Part shown: positions 49,659-61,454 of the stretch, piece after piece
Numbering within the stretch: position 1 is the first letter of the stretch
Layout: every line of letters starts with the position of its first letter
Assembly: GCA_916700875.1 (NCBI GenBank)
Contig: CAKAKS010000032.1
Coordinates: 5,192,001-5,256,000, forward strand
Direction of reading: 5' to 3'
Length of the DNA: 64,000 nt
Source of the DNA: Sebastes aleutianus
Lineage: Eukaryota; Chordata; Actinopteri; Perciformes; Sebastidae
The notes under the pieces: model-generated
What the model was told of the DNA's origin: nothing
The model's database searches: none
What the model saw: the letters and a program-made list of their open reading frames with translations, nothing else
Program-made: the position numbers and the translations under genes

Positions 49659-51078
49659 TATACAAAATATATGTTGCGTGCCATCATATAAATGTGCACA
49701 CAAACTCTCTCTCCATTCATATCAAAAGCTGGCTGTTGGCACTTTTCATTTGTAGAGTGGAGCCTGGATTCTTATCACCAGATTTTAATACCAGTCATCA
49801 ACTGCGATTAACTCCCTAAAATGGTTTGATCAAGAACGCAGCACACAAGAACACACTCGGCATCACTTCCCCCTTTTAGAAATCCCATTAACAGGGTCAA
49901 ATATTCAGGAAGTGTATGGACTGATATGACGAGGCTCATGTTGAAATTGTGTTTTTCATTTTGTCCCAAAAACAAGACGACAATTGCAGTACTTTACTCG
50001 TGAAACTGCCAGAGTAAATGTTGCATCGGGGTCGACGTGTTTTGGAGGGCGCGTCGGCAGCTGTAATTGGGCTGAAGGGCCAGAGAGAGGCAGTTAAGTT
50101 GTTAATCTCAGCGTCAGGATCTGTCTGGCATCGCGTCCCGAGCGTGTCAGCAGTATAGTGGAAACGACGGCCAGCTTGAAAACACAAGTCGAGTAGTACA
50201 GTGAGTTCTATTGTTTTTTTTTTGTTTTCGCTCTTTAGCTTGAGCTCAAATGCTGGCAGCAGAGTGCTGTAGATTAGAAACGGACGGTGGTCATAATAAC
50301 CAGCGAGGACTGAAATCCACTACTTTCTGCTCCAACCCAAAGAGCTGTAGGGGAGCTGCTTGAGTGTATATGATTTGCAAATCAGTGGATTTTCTGTATC
50401 TGCAGCTCAATTTTAAGTCCAGACTTGAAGGTCATTACCGGTCATAATAAGAGGGATTTATATGTCTGGGGACAATCGATTCAGGCCTGTCCCAGAATGG
50501 AGTTACTTTGTGGTTTAATTAACAGAAAATGCCATTTGCTTTCAGCTGTGCAAATATTGAAGCAACATTTTAGAAATGAAGGGATTGGGTGGGATAAAAT
50601 ATTGATTATCCATATCAAGAAGGCACACAGAGAGAATTGATGAGCTCTTGTCGCAGCGAGAAATGCCCTTGTAGTAAATTAAGTTGTTGCACTCGGTATG
50701 TGAGCAATCACAGAGCTTAGTTTGCTCCTGGTGGCTGCAGCACAGCTTAATTGACAATCTCACAAAGAATCTGTGGGTGGAGCATTATTATAATGCCTTT
50801 TATAATGGGCTTATTATTCTAAGCAGATGTACTACCATGGGTTGTATTGTGTCTTGTAGTATGGTCTCACATAGAGTAATTTCAGCTAACTCAAACTAGC
50901 TCCTACAGCTTTATGTAGGTTTTAGTAGCTTTGTGTAGGAACGGCACCTGAACCTCTCTAATGTCAGGAGTGTCTGTGATTATGGCTGTAGCACTCAATA
51001 GATGACATACCAAGAAGAATAAAGTCTTTGGAACCCTGAAGTCAGTCATGGCCAGGCGGCAACTTACTGTTCTTAAAA

Positions 51079-51470
51079 GTGAAGCCAATGCGGAAGTGCC
51101 CTAAACTTGCATTCTTTCTAACAGCCAGCAGGGGGCGACTCCTCTGGTTGCAAAAAGAAGTCTGATTGTATAGAAGTCTATGAGAAAATGAACCTACTTC
51201 TCACTTGATTTATTACCTCAGTAAACATTGTAAACATGAGTTTATGGTCTCAATCGCTAGTTTCAAGTCTCCTTCAATACAGCATGATGTTCATTTAGTA
51301 AATTATGGTCCCATTTAGAGTCAAACAGACCTTAAAGCAGGGGATCCTTTAGGGCGGGGCTACCTTGTGATTGACAGGTCGCTACCACAGTGTTGTCCGG
51401 TCTGGGTATTGTCCGTGTTTTCGTCTTAGTACTTTAACTTAGTCCACTTCTTATGTACAGTCTATGTCAT
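51079..51470 (+). repeat. common fish interspersed repeat
   Basis: GTGAAGCCAATGCGGAAGTG, AACAGCCAGCAGGGGGCGAC, AAGTCTGATTGTATAGAAGT and CTTGTGATTGACAGGTCGCT form a unit that I remember as high copy in percomorph genomes. Its class is not known to me. Confidence 0.55.
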
Positions 51471-52171
51471 GGCCCTACCTTTACACAACATTCATAGAAA
51501 AAAAATAGGAGTTTTTTAAAATTTCCTTTCCTTTTTTAAAATTTTTGGATCATGTCAAATTGGTTGACAAATGTTACGATTTAAATCTGGCAAAGACTTT
51601 CTCTCTTATCTTACGAAACTATCAAATTTTGCGTGAACGTGACATCCTGTAAGTTTCCAACTGACTCGCTGACGTGCACACAGTAACAAGATCAACAACA
51701 ATGCTGCACCAGTGCTCTAATTCCGGGCTAAACAAGACCAGATGTGAACCAAGGAACATGGTCTCTGTATTCCCCTGTGCCTCGGTTGCTCGTGGCATCA
51801 CGCTCCCCTCGGATTGGCCAGGACAAATTGATCTCAGACAGAGCTATTTGAAAACTATTGTGGAGTGCACTTCATTCCTCAAGGCAGTTATTTTTGTTCT
51901 TTCTTTCTCTCTCTTTTTCTCTGTCTCTGGAATAAAAGCTAAGACAAGTGAATACTCTGAGATGTTGTGACCCAGTTATTGTGGACTGGGCTGCCTGATC
52001 CATTTAGTCTTCATTTGGATGTTGAAGTGTGCCATTGTCATGAGGGGAAAAGATACAAAGTTTCCAAAATGAAAAAGGGGTTAATCATCTGTTGGGTTTT
52101 ATTTTTTCGGTACATTCCGCAGCTGTCTGCCCCGATAGATTTTGATATTTCCTGTACACAAGCGGAAAAGT

Positions 52172-52430
52172 TTGGCCTGATGGTGCCTCTATTGGAAAGG
52201 TCAAAGGGTCACCGTAAACATTAGGATTAATCTTCTGAAGAGCATAAATATTCATGGCAGATTCCATGGAGGTCAATCCATTTAGTTTTAGATATCTCGT
52301 CATGGAGGAGTCTCAATCAAGGAGCACTTTTGACCTGATGGTATTGCTACAGGAAAGCTTGCTGGAGTTTTGACCATTAAGTGCTCCAGGAAATGTCAGG
52401 GCATCACCACAATCAGTAGGACTCATGTTA
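52172..52430 (+). repeat. degraded interspersed repeat
   Basis: Segments such as TGATGGTGCCTCTATTGGAA, CATTAGGATTAATCTTCTG and ATTCATGGCAGATTCCATGG recur in altered form at 52337-52425 (TGATGGTATTGCTACAGGAA, AGTAGGACTCATG). This suggests two units of one repeat. Confidence 0.45.
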
Positions 52431-52469
52431 CGGGGTAGTGGTAGTAATAGTAGAAGTAGTAGAAAAAGG

Positions 52470-52592
52470 TGCTTCGGTGCCTTGCTCAAAGGCACCTCTC
52501 CAGCTACCAGTAAACACTGGTACAACCGACTTGAATCAGCCACCCTCCGGTTCCAGAGCCAAGTCCCTACAGACTGAGCTACTGCCTCCCCA
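52470..52592 (+). repeat. SINE/LINE-like fragment
   Basis: GGTGCCTTGCTCAAAGGCAC, CACCTCTCCAGCTACCAG, CCACCCTCCGGTTCCAGAGC and CTACAGACTGAGCTACTGCC match a common fish interspersed repeat. It is distantly similar in plan to 9185-9330. Confidence 0.5.
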
Positions 52593-53019
52593 GGGTTACA
52601 GACAGTAGACAGGATTACAAATGTGAACATCATCTTGCACCATAGCTAGCTTGCTACCCAGTTACATAATGAAAAATATATATATATAACAACTCTCTAA
52701 TTGACCTATTTCTTGCTACAACTGCTCCTAGCAACCACTACTACAGCCACTGTGTCAAGTTGTCAACTGAAAATGACATTGGCAGAATGGATACTTCTTC
52801 TGTCACTTGATTCTGAGTGGTAGAACAAAACAAAATAACCCAACAGCAAAGCAGAAAACACCAACACAATAGTAGAATGGATGGATTACTGAACGGGCCT
52901 ACCGGGGCACAGGTCCAGGGGCCTAAACTGACATGGCCCCACCCCTTGGCTTTCACCTACAAAACGCCACTCAAAGAGACACGTACCAACCAGGAAAAGA
53001 CTCAAAGGAGAAAGAAAGT

Positions 53020-53876
53020 GACTACAAATAGACCAAAAAAACTACAAAGAGACACAAAACAACTACAAAGAGACCAAACTGAGCACGAAGAAACAAAAAT
53101 GACTACAAAGACCCTCAAAAACACTACAAATAGACCAAAACGACTACAAAGAGACACAAAACGGCTGCAAAGAGACAAAAAACGGCTACAAAAAGACACA
53201 AAAACAACTTCTAAGAGACACAAAATGACCACAAAGAAACACAAAGTGACTCCAAAGAGACACAAAAAGACTACAAAGAGGCCAAAATGACTTCAAAGAG
53301 ACACAAAACGACTACAAAGAGACATAAAATGAACACAAAGAAACACAAAACGTCTACAAAGAGACACAAAAAGACTACAAAGAGACAAAATGACTACAAA
53401 GAGACACAAAATGACCACAAAGAGACACAAAATGACCACAAAGAAACATAAAACGACTACAAAGACACACAAAAAGACTACAGAGAGACTGTCATGACTA
53501 CAAAGAGGCCGAAATGACTACAAAGAGACACAAAACGACTACAAAGAGACACAAAACAACTACTAAGAGACACAAAACGACTACAAAGAGACACAAAACA
53601 AGTACAAAGGGACACGAAACGACTACAAAGAGACACAAAGCAACTACAAAGAGACACAAAACGACTACCAAGAGACACAAAACGACTACCAAACGACTAC
53701 AAAGATACACAAAACAACTACAAAGAGATGCAACACGACTGCAAAGAAACATGAAACGACTACAAAGAGACACAAACTGACTACAAAGAGACACAAAATG
53801 ACTACAAAAAAGGGGCAAAACATCCATAGAGGTAACACAAAACAACTACAATTAGACCAAAATGACTACAAAAAGG
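53020..53876 (+). repeat. 21-bp minisatellite, about 0.86 kb
   Basis: The repeat unit is GACTACAAAGAGACACAAAA plus C, with frequent variants and some 18-bp or 15-bp units. Because 21 is a multiple of three, both strands stay open over long runs (Thr-Thr-Lys-Arg-His-Lys repeats forward, Phe-Val-Ser-Leu-Cys-Ser repeats reverse). These frames have no sign of being real proteins. Confidence 0.95.
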
Positions 53877-54200
53877 GCTGAACAACTATAATGTCCATTG
53901 CTCCTACAGTATGTTGGAGAGATGGTGGGGCCTTTTACACGTCTGTGCCCATTGTCTCATAATCCACCCGTGAATGGTGGGCTGAATAAACTAAGTGAAA
54001 GTCAAGCTGACGTTGACATCATCCCAGGCATCAGCCACTAGAGGAACAAGAATTCAATCTCATGCTTAATGTTTGCATCACGGTCTATGTGTAAGTTGCA
54101 TAGGGGTTTCAATATGTATAATTTACTTGCCCTCACCCTTAAACCAGCAGAGTACTGTAATATTTTTAGTAACTCAGTGTGTCTTTGTGTCCATGCACAG

Positions 54201-54275
54201 GAGCAAGAGGACCCCAACAAGCTGGCCACCAGCTGGCCCGACTACTACATCGACCGCATCAACTCCATGGCTGCC
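54201..54275 (+). CDS. daam2: daam2 coding exon 3 (residues 87-111, GBD)
   Basis: Twenty-five codons read EQEDPNKLATSWPDYYIDRI followed by NSMAA. The acceptor is GTCCATGCACAG ending at 54200 and the donor is GTAAGT at 54276; both junctions are phase 0. EQEDPNKLATSWPDYY is the part that best separates DAAM2 from DAAM1, which as I remember it has a different, EENKGATSWPEFY-like stretch here. The segment continues the GTPase-binding domain. The 75-base length is a multiple of three, so skipping would delete 25 residues of the domain without a frameshift. It lies 0.57 kb before the palindromic element at 54849-55663 and just after the minisatellite at 53020-53876. Confidence 0.95.
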
Positions 54276-54848
54276 GTAAGTCAAACCCATTGTCTGAATG
54301 TCTATTCCCCTTCTGTTGAAATCCCCACATTGTTGCTCCCAAACTTCAATATCACTATTACAATATAATTGACTGACTGACCCTCTGACCACTGTTCCCT
54401 CAGTCACTCTTTCTCAGACTTCTCTCTTGGCTCTTGGCTCACTTTTTATCGTCTCCCTGCTGACTGCTTGTTATATTCGCATGACCACATTCCTCCGCTG
54501 TGACCCCTCAGCATTCACACACACTGTGATGATGTCAAACAGGCCATTTAGATACTCAGCAGTTCAGTCAGTGGGAACGACTGTCAAGAGGATGACAATA
54601 TTCATTATTTTCTAGCCAGTGTGGCTGCCAATAAAAACAGCACAATACCGTCAAAAAAACGTCCACTACCGTGATCTCCGTGTCATTTTTAACATTCCTG
54701 CTGTTGTGTGAGTTGTATTATTTGATTGTACGTTCGGCCACTGGCCAGTTTGAGCCACTGACCTCTGACCCTGAGTCCTTATGTGGACGACAACATGGCT
54801 CCCAAATGTTTGGAGAGCATAAAATATGGCATTTTAAGAGGAGCCCTT

Positions 54849-55663
54849 TTAAATGGATAGTTCTGTTGTTTTGAAGTAGGGTTGTATGAGGTACTTATCC
54901 ATAGCAGATGGCAATCGGCACGACCCCAGTTTGGAGAAACAGACAGGAGTACTAGCCGGGGAGCAAAGCAATGTCCTGCTGTGGACGGGGGCAGCAGCAA
55001 AACAGATTTTAGACACCTAAAAAAAAGTGTACGCTATATTTAAAATATTTTCACTGCTTTACCTTGCCTTCAGAACGCCCTTTTCTGATGGGGAACTGAA
55101 GCTATCTATGCTCTCTTCAAAGCAACCAGACTCCATTAGGAACAAAACAGTAATTTTACCTCGGACAATACATAAGTTGCTGGTCTACCGCTGCATTGAT
55201 TGGTTAGTTTGTTTGTGTTATTGTGTGACTTTGGTGAATTTGTAATGACCAAAGTCACACAATAACACAAACAAACTAACCGATCGAGGCGGCGGTAGAC
55301 CAGCAACACCCATGTTCTGCAAGGTAAAATTACTATTTTTTTCAATGGAGTCTGGTGGCTTTGGCGAGAGTATAAATGGATACAATCGCTTCAGTTCCCC
55401 GTCTTATATGGCTGTCTGACAGCGAGGTAAAGCAGTGCAAATATTCTATATAGCGTACACTTAAACAGATATTGATTCTTTTAGGTGGCTAAAATCCGTT
55501 TTGCTGCCCCTGTCCACAGCAGTACATTGCTTTGCTCCCATGCTGGTACTCCTGTCTGTTTCTCTAAACTGGGGGCGTGCTGACCGTCATCTACTGTAGG
55601 TAATACACTGACTATGGATAAGTATCAACCCCACTTAAAAAAATTTGCGGACTATCCCTTTAA
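54849..55663. mobile_element. family D element, complete palindrome, TTAA-flanked (815 bp)
   Basis: It starts TTAAATGGATAGTTCTG and ends GGACTATCCCTTTAA. The two halves are nearly reverse complementary. The innermost arms (55202-55235 and 55248-55281) are perfect 34-bp complements around a 12-base loop (55236-55247). Matching outer blocks include GAGCAAAGCAATGT against ACATTGCTTTGCTC. It is non-coding. Confidence 0.88.
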
Positions 55664-56111
55664 GGATGACATGTAAGCATTACATTTAGAGACAAGTCAT
55701 TGGTTGAGAACGCCTTGAGCTCATTTCAGTAATGGACTTCCAACATTCCACCAGGTTGATTTTTTTTATTTATTTATGTTCTTCATCTAGCCAAGCAGAC
55801 CAACACTTAATACATTTACAAGTCTTTCCAGGCCACGGGTCACATAAACTGTTCAGCCATAACTTACACAGACCGCCATAAACATAGGGCCAAAAGGTAA
55901 TGGCATTTAATATCTGTTTATTGCCATGTTGTTTGTTTTCCTGGCAAACACGTCGCCTATAGCAACAGCCCCGTGTTGCTATTTTTACAGCTGTTTTTGT
56001 TTACCGGCTCCACTCGGGGGACGAGAATGAGCTACTTCTGAATGGTACCTGAGCTCAGCGTTGAAGTCTGGAGAAACAATTTTACTGTCATTCTCTTAAA
56101 GGCTCAGACGG

Positions 56112-56133
56112 CACACACACACACACATACACA

Positions 56134-56175
<42 letters not shown>

Positions 56176-56180
56176 CACAC
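56112..56180. repeat. (CA)n microsatellite with TA interruptions
   Basis: About 30 CA units with three interruptions. Confidence 0.95.
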
Positions 56181-56481
56181 ACAGTATTTTAAGTGCAGTC
56201 AAGAGAAAATGCTGATTTGTGAGTTGCCAAGAATTTAAAATCCACCAGGGCTGCAGCGGTGCCTCTGTGCTATTAGGTGTCAGACATGCTGTCAGAGTTA
56301 TGTTTCAGCCTTTCTTTTTTTACTATATCTACTGCAAAACAACCTGAGTCTGTGAGTCATTTATAAAGTAGTCTACTACAGTATATAAAGTCTTGACATT
56401 TTATAATACAAGTGCAACATTGTCCCAGCGTTATGAGATGTTTGCAGAACAGTTGTTCCAGATATTTTCTAAAAATCGTCA

Positions 56482-56572
56482 CGGTCTGGGTCTCATTCAC
56501 ATGAACGGAGGAAGGGAAATAACTCTGGATTCAGCTATTAGTGCATTTTACAACTTTTAGGACCTAATGACA
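56482..56572 (+). repeat. dispersed repeat C fragment
   Basis: CTCATTCACATGAACGGAGG, AACTCTGGATTCAGCTATTA and ACAACTTTTAGGACCTAATG match 20368-20450. Confidence 0.75.
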
Positions 56573-56667
56573 TGGGTGGGAGTAATGGACACAATAGGTT
56601 TGTTTTATTAGCGTAAATGGTCCTCATCTGCAGATGTGCACTTTTTAATGATGCAGCAAAATTTATA

Positions 56668-56733
56668 GCTTATTAATTCGCGGACCCCCTGACAAGGGCC
56701 ACGGACCCCACTTTGAGAATCACTGTTCGAGAA
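56668..56733. repeat. hAT-like terminus fragment
   Basis: GGACCCCCTGACAAGGGCC and GGACCCCACTTTGAGAATCA, with CACTG at the end, resemble the ends of Charlie-type hAT elements. No partner end was found. Confidence 0.4.
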
Positions 56734-57627
56734 AGTGTCAGTGCAAATAATTGCACTAATATATGAGAAAAAAACTAGGAAATGATATTACATCAATGGC
56801 AGAATTGGTTTTGCTTGCATAAAGAAGATTCAAATTTTATGACTCCATATTAGATTAAATAATATGTTGAGAAAGATATTTTTGCAGTCTCCGTTTTCCT
56901 TTTTTGCACAAGCAGCCTCTTGTTCAAACACCACTTTAGCACTGTTTCCCTCATTTTCCATAACTCGACCCATTTCCTCCCCTTCCTCAATCATTTTGTT
57001 TCACCCCCACTATCAATCACTAACCATTTTCTCCACCGCCGCGCCCCAGACTGCATCTCGACAAGAGCGCGTTTTTTAACATTTGGAGGCGCTCCGCTCG
57101 TCCATGACTTCACGTCTGGGCTCCCGGTGCGAGCTCGCCGGGGGGGGGGGCAGCCCTTCCACAGTAGCTGAGTTATTGGATGAGCTCATTTTCGCGTTGC
57201 CGCCCTCAGCGATTACTGTACAGCCAGCATCTTGACGTTCATTCACAAAACCGTGTCAGAGCCCTGAGGTTGTCCGTTGGCCACAGAGTGATGACTGAAA
57301 CGTCCTCGTGACTCTGACAAGAGTTTCTGTGTTGAGCTTCAGAGCTCCCGCCTGGATAGGGCTCTCTGCAGATAAACAGAAAAGGAGATCCAACACAGAC
57401 ATAAGGGGAAGGACCTCTTATATGTCAATGATGTGAAGAAACACACAGAAACTCAGCGATTGCATTTTTGCACAACCTCAAAATAGGGGACTCAAAACGG
57501 CATTAGAAAATGCTTTCAAGTGGTACATTTGGTATCGTTGCTGTAAACTGATTTCCTGATTTAAAATTCAGCAGTTCATTTGGTGAAGCCTATTTTTAAA
57601 TGATGCACATCTGATACAGTACATAAA

Positions 57628-58400
57628 GGGCGTTTTCATATTAGGTACTATGGATCCGTACCGTGCTCGAGTACGATTGATCCCCCCTCCCCACTCACCC
57701 GCCGCTCAGCTTTCACATTAGTAAAGTTGTTCCTTACCCAAGTACACTTGCGTCACCATCCACGTGAATTTGTTTATGTGGCGTAGCATCGTAAAACACT
57801 TAATTCAAACATTAAAGAAAAAAAATAAAACTCACCAAAAACAGTTGTTAGTCTTTCCAAAAATCACAAACTCTGGTTTGGTCGAAATAAACTCTTATTT
57901 CACAGAGTTTGATGTGAAAATATGTTGCCTGTTTACTATGTCCCCCCCCCCCCCACTGCATCTCTCTCTGCCCACTGAGCGTCTCGTTCTTCGGAGGCAG
58001 ACCATTAAATTAGCTAAATAAAATAACTGCCTATAACCCCAATGACTACTATTGTTTATTTTTTAAGGACCCTCTCGCCTGCCTTCCTGCTTTATCACCC
58101 ATGGCCGTACAGTTCATATAGGATGAGATCGGCACAGGCTGCAGCGCAGATACAGACATAGATATGAAACATTTGTATTTATTATTTATGTATACAGATT
58201 TTGGAGGAGACCGGCGGCATTGAAAAATGCCTGCCCTTTCGAAAACTACCCGCTGACTGCTAACGTTACTCGCGTTAAATAGCGGTACACTTCCGTGTTT
58301 TACAGTTGGCATCCACACCTGATCCAAACTGTACCCGAGTACACATGATCTTTGCCCGAGAGCACCTTTTCAAGTGGACTCAAACTGTGCCTGAGAATGA
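57628..58400. repeat. dispersed element Q
   Basis: It begins GGGCGTTTTCATATTAGGTA and shows opposed GTACCGTGCTCGAGTACGAT and ACTGTACCCGAGTACACATG motifs near its ends. The middle (57785-58025) shares AAAATAAAACTCACCAAAA, TAGTCTTTCC and GGCAGACCATTAAATTAGC with the hAT-type element at 26090-26493. A poly-C run lies at about 57941-57954. The boundaries are approximate. Confidence 0.45.
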
Positions 58401-58412
58401 GAAAACAAGGGA

Positions 58413-58726
58413 ATAGGCATTACAGTAACAGAATATTGAGTCATATTTGATCAACGCTGCCTAATTTGACCGTTTGATCGGAGTTTGCGAGTGATTGACA
58501 GCTGCTCAGAGACGGCAAGGCTCCAGATCAGCTCTTACTGCTTGTTTTCCTCCGGTCTGTGAAATCTTGCAGATGCTGTTAGGAGCACCGGAGGACACAG
58601 AGGCACATGATTTTTTTTTTTCAGATTACCAGTCTCATGCACTACTGTCAGGATATAAGTGACCGTTTTATAAGAATAACTTTTGTTTAATCATATTGGC
58701 TCCATTTCTACCCACCGCAGCTTTAA
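58413..58726 (+). mobile_element. family B right-half fragment
   Basis: It runs from ATAGGCATTACAGTAACAG through GATTGACAGCTGCTCAGAGA to the right terminus ACCGCAGCTTTAA. Confidence 0.83.
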
Positions 58727-60131
58727 TTGTCTCATAGAACCAGGGTAATTGGAGCCCTGGTTCCTGGTTGTAGCTTTTTATCAATAAAACAAAACAAAGC
58801 TTCTGTTTTTGGGACGTTATTTTCCAGTTTACAAGCTGCATTGTTTAGCCGTCACGTTAAAAAAAAAGACATGATTGCTAACAAACCAACTGGCACTCGG
58901 TCGAAACTCTTAACTGTTTTAAACAAAGCTCGACTTGTTTCCGATCACATCATTCCACTCAGTTTCAGCTGCTGGTTTCCAGCTACGTAGGAACAATAGG
59001 ATAATAGTTAGGTTTCAGCTTGCATGCCGTTAGTTTAATTAGGCTTCGTGCCTCAGACTTCGCATGACTGCTTAAGTTAAAATAACGTTGTTTGCCTTTC
59101 GTTCGTATTGAACAAATACTCTTAACTCCAGCGACCCACATGGTCCTAATTAAGGTTTTGATGAGCTGCACTCATCACTCACTCAGTTAACAACGCACTA
59201 GCTCGAAGGCACGGCTCTGGCTCTGGGGGGCACTTCCCATAATAGGGATTTAGGGAAGTACCTTCTGCTGGTTTACCAACTGGCTCTAATAGCATCCGTA
59301 TGTGCATGTTGGCCACGGGTTCCAATGAGATTACAAATAGCAGATGTAGGAAGGAGCCATTTGGCGAGACTCGTTGACACGGTGAACTGGCTCGCAGCAT
59401 GACCAAATCATCCACTCTCCCCGACACTTGTTGTGTCCAACTTCCCATTGACTACTTTTCGTTTAGAGAAACGGGAGCCAGGGCCTTTTGCTTTCTTGGC
59501 ACGGGGTCCGTGAACCATCTGGGGCTTGGAGGCTAAGTCGACACGATGGATGTTTTGACTGCGCTGTCTAGATTAACCACTCTCAGACACCGGACGGACC
59601 AGAGCTGTTGTCAGGTAGTCAAACACGGGGCGGTTAGCTAACGTAGGTGCGGTCGGTCCTGGACTATTTGCACCCACTTTTGACCTGTATGCCTTTTTAA
59701 AGCCTGGAAAACAGGGTCACATTCAAGCAAATATTTTTGTTAAGGCAAATTAATGGGCAGTCAGTGTGACTAGCTTACTCCACTGGTGAAGCGCACGCTG
59801 TTTGAACCTCAGCTTGGCAGTGAGCTGCCTTGGAAAAAGCCTGGAGAGGCTAAACAGAAGCCCTGTGGCCCTGACTAATGGGAGCACAGCAGCTCTTTGA
59901 TGTTGCTGAGGGGGGAGCCTTTAAGTGATGCAGAAATGAATTCACACCACCGCCGGCCTAAGTGATTTTTTGTTTTGTTTTATGATTTGTTCTAAGCTTG
60001 ATTGGAACTAATTGCTTGCAAGACTTCTTTTGGCATGTTGTATAGCTTCAAATGGTTCTAAAAAAGGAAAATGGCATTGGAAGGTGTATTTGTAAAGAGG
60101 AGGAAATATGTGCTGTTTTATGGGTGCCAAA

Positions 60132-60615
60132 TTAAAGCAGCAATAGGTAAGATTGGAGCAAATATGATTAAAAAAAAAAGTTATTCTTATGAAACCATCA
60201 CTATATTCTGACAGTAATGCATGAGACAGGTAATCAGAAAAAAATCATGTGCCTCTGTGTCCTCCGGTGTCCTCTGGTGCTCCTAATCGCATCTGCAAGA
60301 TTTCACAGACCAATCAGAGCCGAGCTGGAGCCTTGCCGTCTCTGAGCAGCTGTCAATCACTCGCCAATCAAACGGTCAAACTAGGCAGCGCTGATCAAAT
60401 ATGAATCAATATTCTGTTACTGTAATGTCTATTTCTGTCCTCAAATGTTTTCAGAAACATCTTGTAGTGCACTGTTTAGCTGTAAAATGAGAAAGTTTGT
60501 GACGCGGCAGCCATGTTGAGATCAGTTGAGGAAATACCAAGCACTGCCCACCAGCCAGAGCAAACTTTTTTCATTTTACAGCTAAACAGTACACTACTAG
60601 ATGTTTCTGAAAACA
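60132..60615 (+). mobile_element. family B left-half fragment
   Basis: It starts TTAAAGCAGCAATAGGTAAG and runs past the central region (CAGCCATGTTGAGATCAGTT) to about 60615, without the right terminus. Its outer 240 bp are reverse complementary to 62224-62469. Confidence 0.83.
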
Positions 60616-61454
60616 CCGGAGGTTCATCTCGTCTCTTTACTTCTATACTCTTTGCTATCGTTATCGTTGGAACTGGGCTCTGAAAGTGGCCGATGGCTGT
60701 GCCGCCGCCGCCACCAGCCACACGGGAACGTACAACACTGTTTTTCATAGAGGCTCCATACACAAAGTCAAGGTAGATGGGTAGAAAAACCGATACAAGA
60801 CAGGCAGACAGGGAGGAAAAGAAATCCCTCACTATTACTTTAACATGCTTACTGTACCAATTTGGCGTTCTCGCTTCCAAATAATGCAGCCACGTAACCA
60901 TCCATTCATGAAATGAAATCGCATACTTTAGGATCCTCTTTACCCCGGGAATATGCACCAACGTTAATGGTTTGTAAGAGTGGCATTTAACAATGTAATG
61001 GGACGTGCCACAGAAGTAATTCTGGCCAGTCATACTGTAAGCCACAGAACAGCGCATTGCCCATTGCAAATGAATAGGACATTTTCCAATGATGTAAACC
61101 ACTTAAGGATATTTTCTTACGTTATTAAATTCGGAGTGACAAACAACTGATTTATTAAAAACGGCATATGCAAAAGTAGCCGACTAGGCTTTTTCTTGCT
61201 CCAAACTATCGTTATCTCGGTCGACCTCTACTCTTAAAGTCAGAATCCTGAGAGAACCTGATGTAGAGGGCAGAGAGGAGTACCTGCAGCTTGTGAGAAG
61301 TGCCGGTCCGCAAGAAAAAGTCCCGGTACGCCAAGGAGTAACATTCAGAAGAAATACAGCACTCTTGCCAGCAATGCCACCTGCTTTAAAGCCAGAATTC
61401 AGCACTATATCAATCAGCTATGTTTCCATTTAATTTCTCATTTCATGTGTGCAG

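Larger units (their letters stand above)
40839..54200 (+). other. daam2: daam2 intron between coding exons 2 and 3 (13.4 kb)
   Basis: It is bounded by GTGAGT and CACAG and is phase 0. It holds several microsatellites, a complete family B foldback (44770-45562), a repeat with nuclear-receptor motifs (46250-46453), an A fragment (46584-46770), element I (48513-49658), a common fish repeat (51079-51470), LINE- or SINE-like fragments (52172-52592) and the 21-bp minisatellite. I see nothing nameable in 40850-41560, 41630-42480, 42530-44240, 45563-46240, 47341-48512, 49660-51078 and 51471-52171 beyond poly-A and poly-T runs. Confidence 0.9.
54276..61454 (+). other. daam2: daam2 intron between coding exons 3 and 4 (7.2 kb)
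   Basis: It is bounded by GTAAGT and TGCAG and is phase 0. It contains the palindromic element D2, a long CA tract, a fragment of repeat C, a hAT-like terminus near 56670, element Q and family B fragments B3 and B4. The stretches 54276-54848, 55664-56110, 56735-57627, 58727-60131 and 60620-61454 contain nothing I recognise. The opposite strand of 60476-61102 has the window's longest open frame (208 codons), without recognisable domains. Confidence 0.9.

Noticed and set aside
52817..53845. Long Lys/Thr/His-rich forward and Leu/Val/Cys-rich reverse frames
   Set aside because: They are translations of a 21-bp minisatellite, whose unit length keeps frames open automatically.
54757..54772. Near-DR1 sequence TGACCTCTGACCC, also at about 964-976
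   Set aside because: One mismatch from DR1 and outside family A; within chance for such a short motif.
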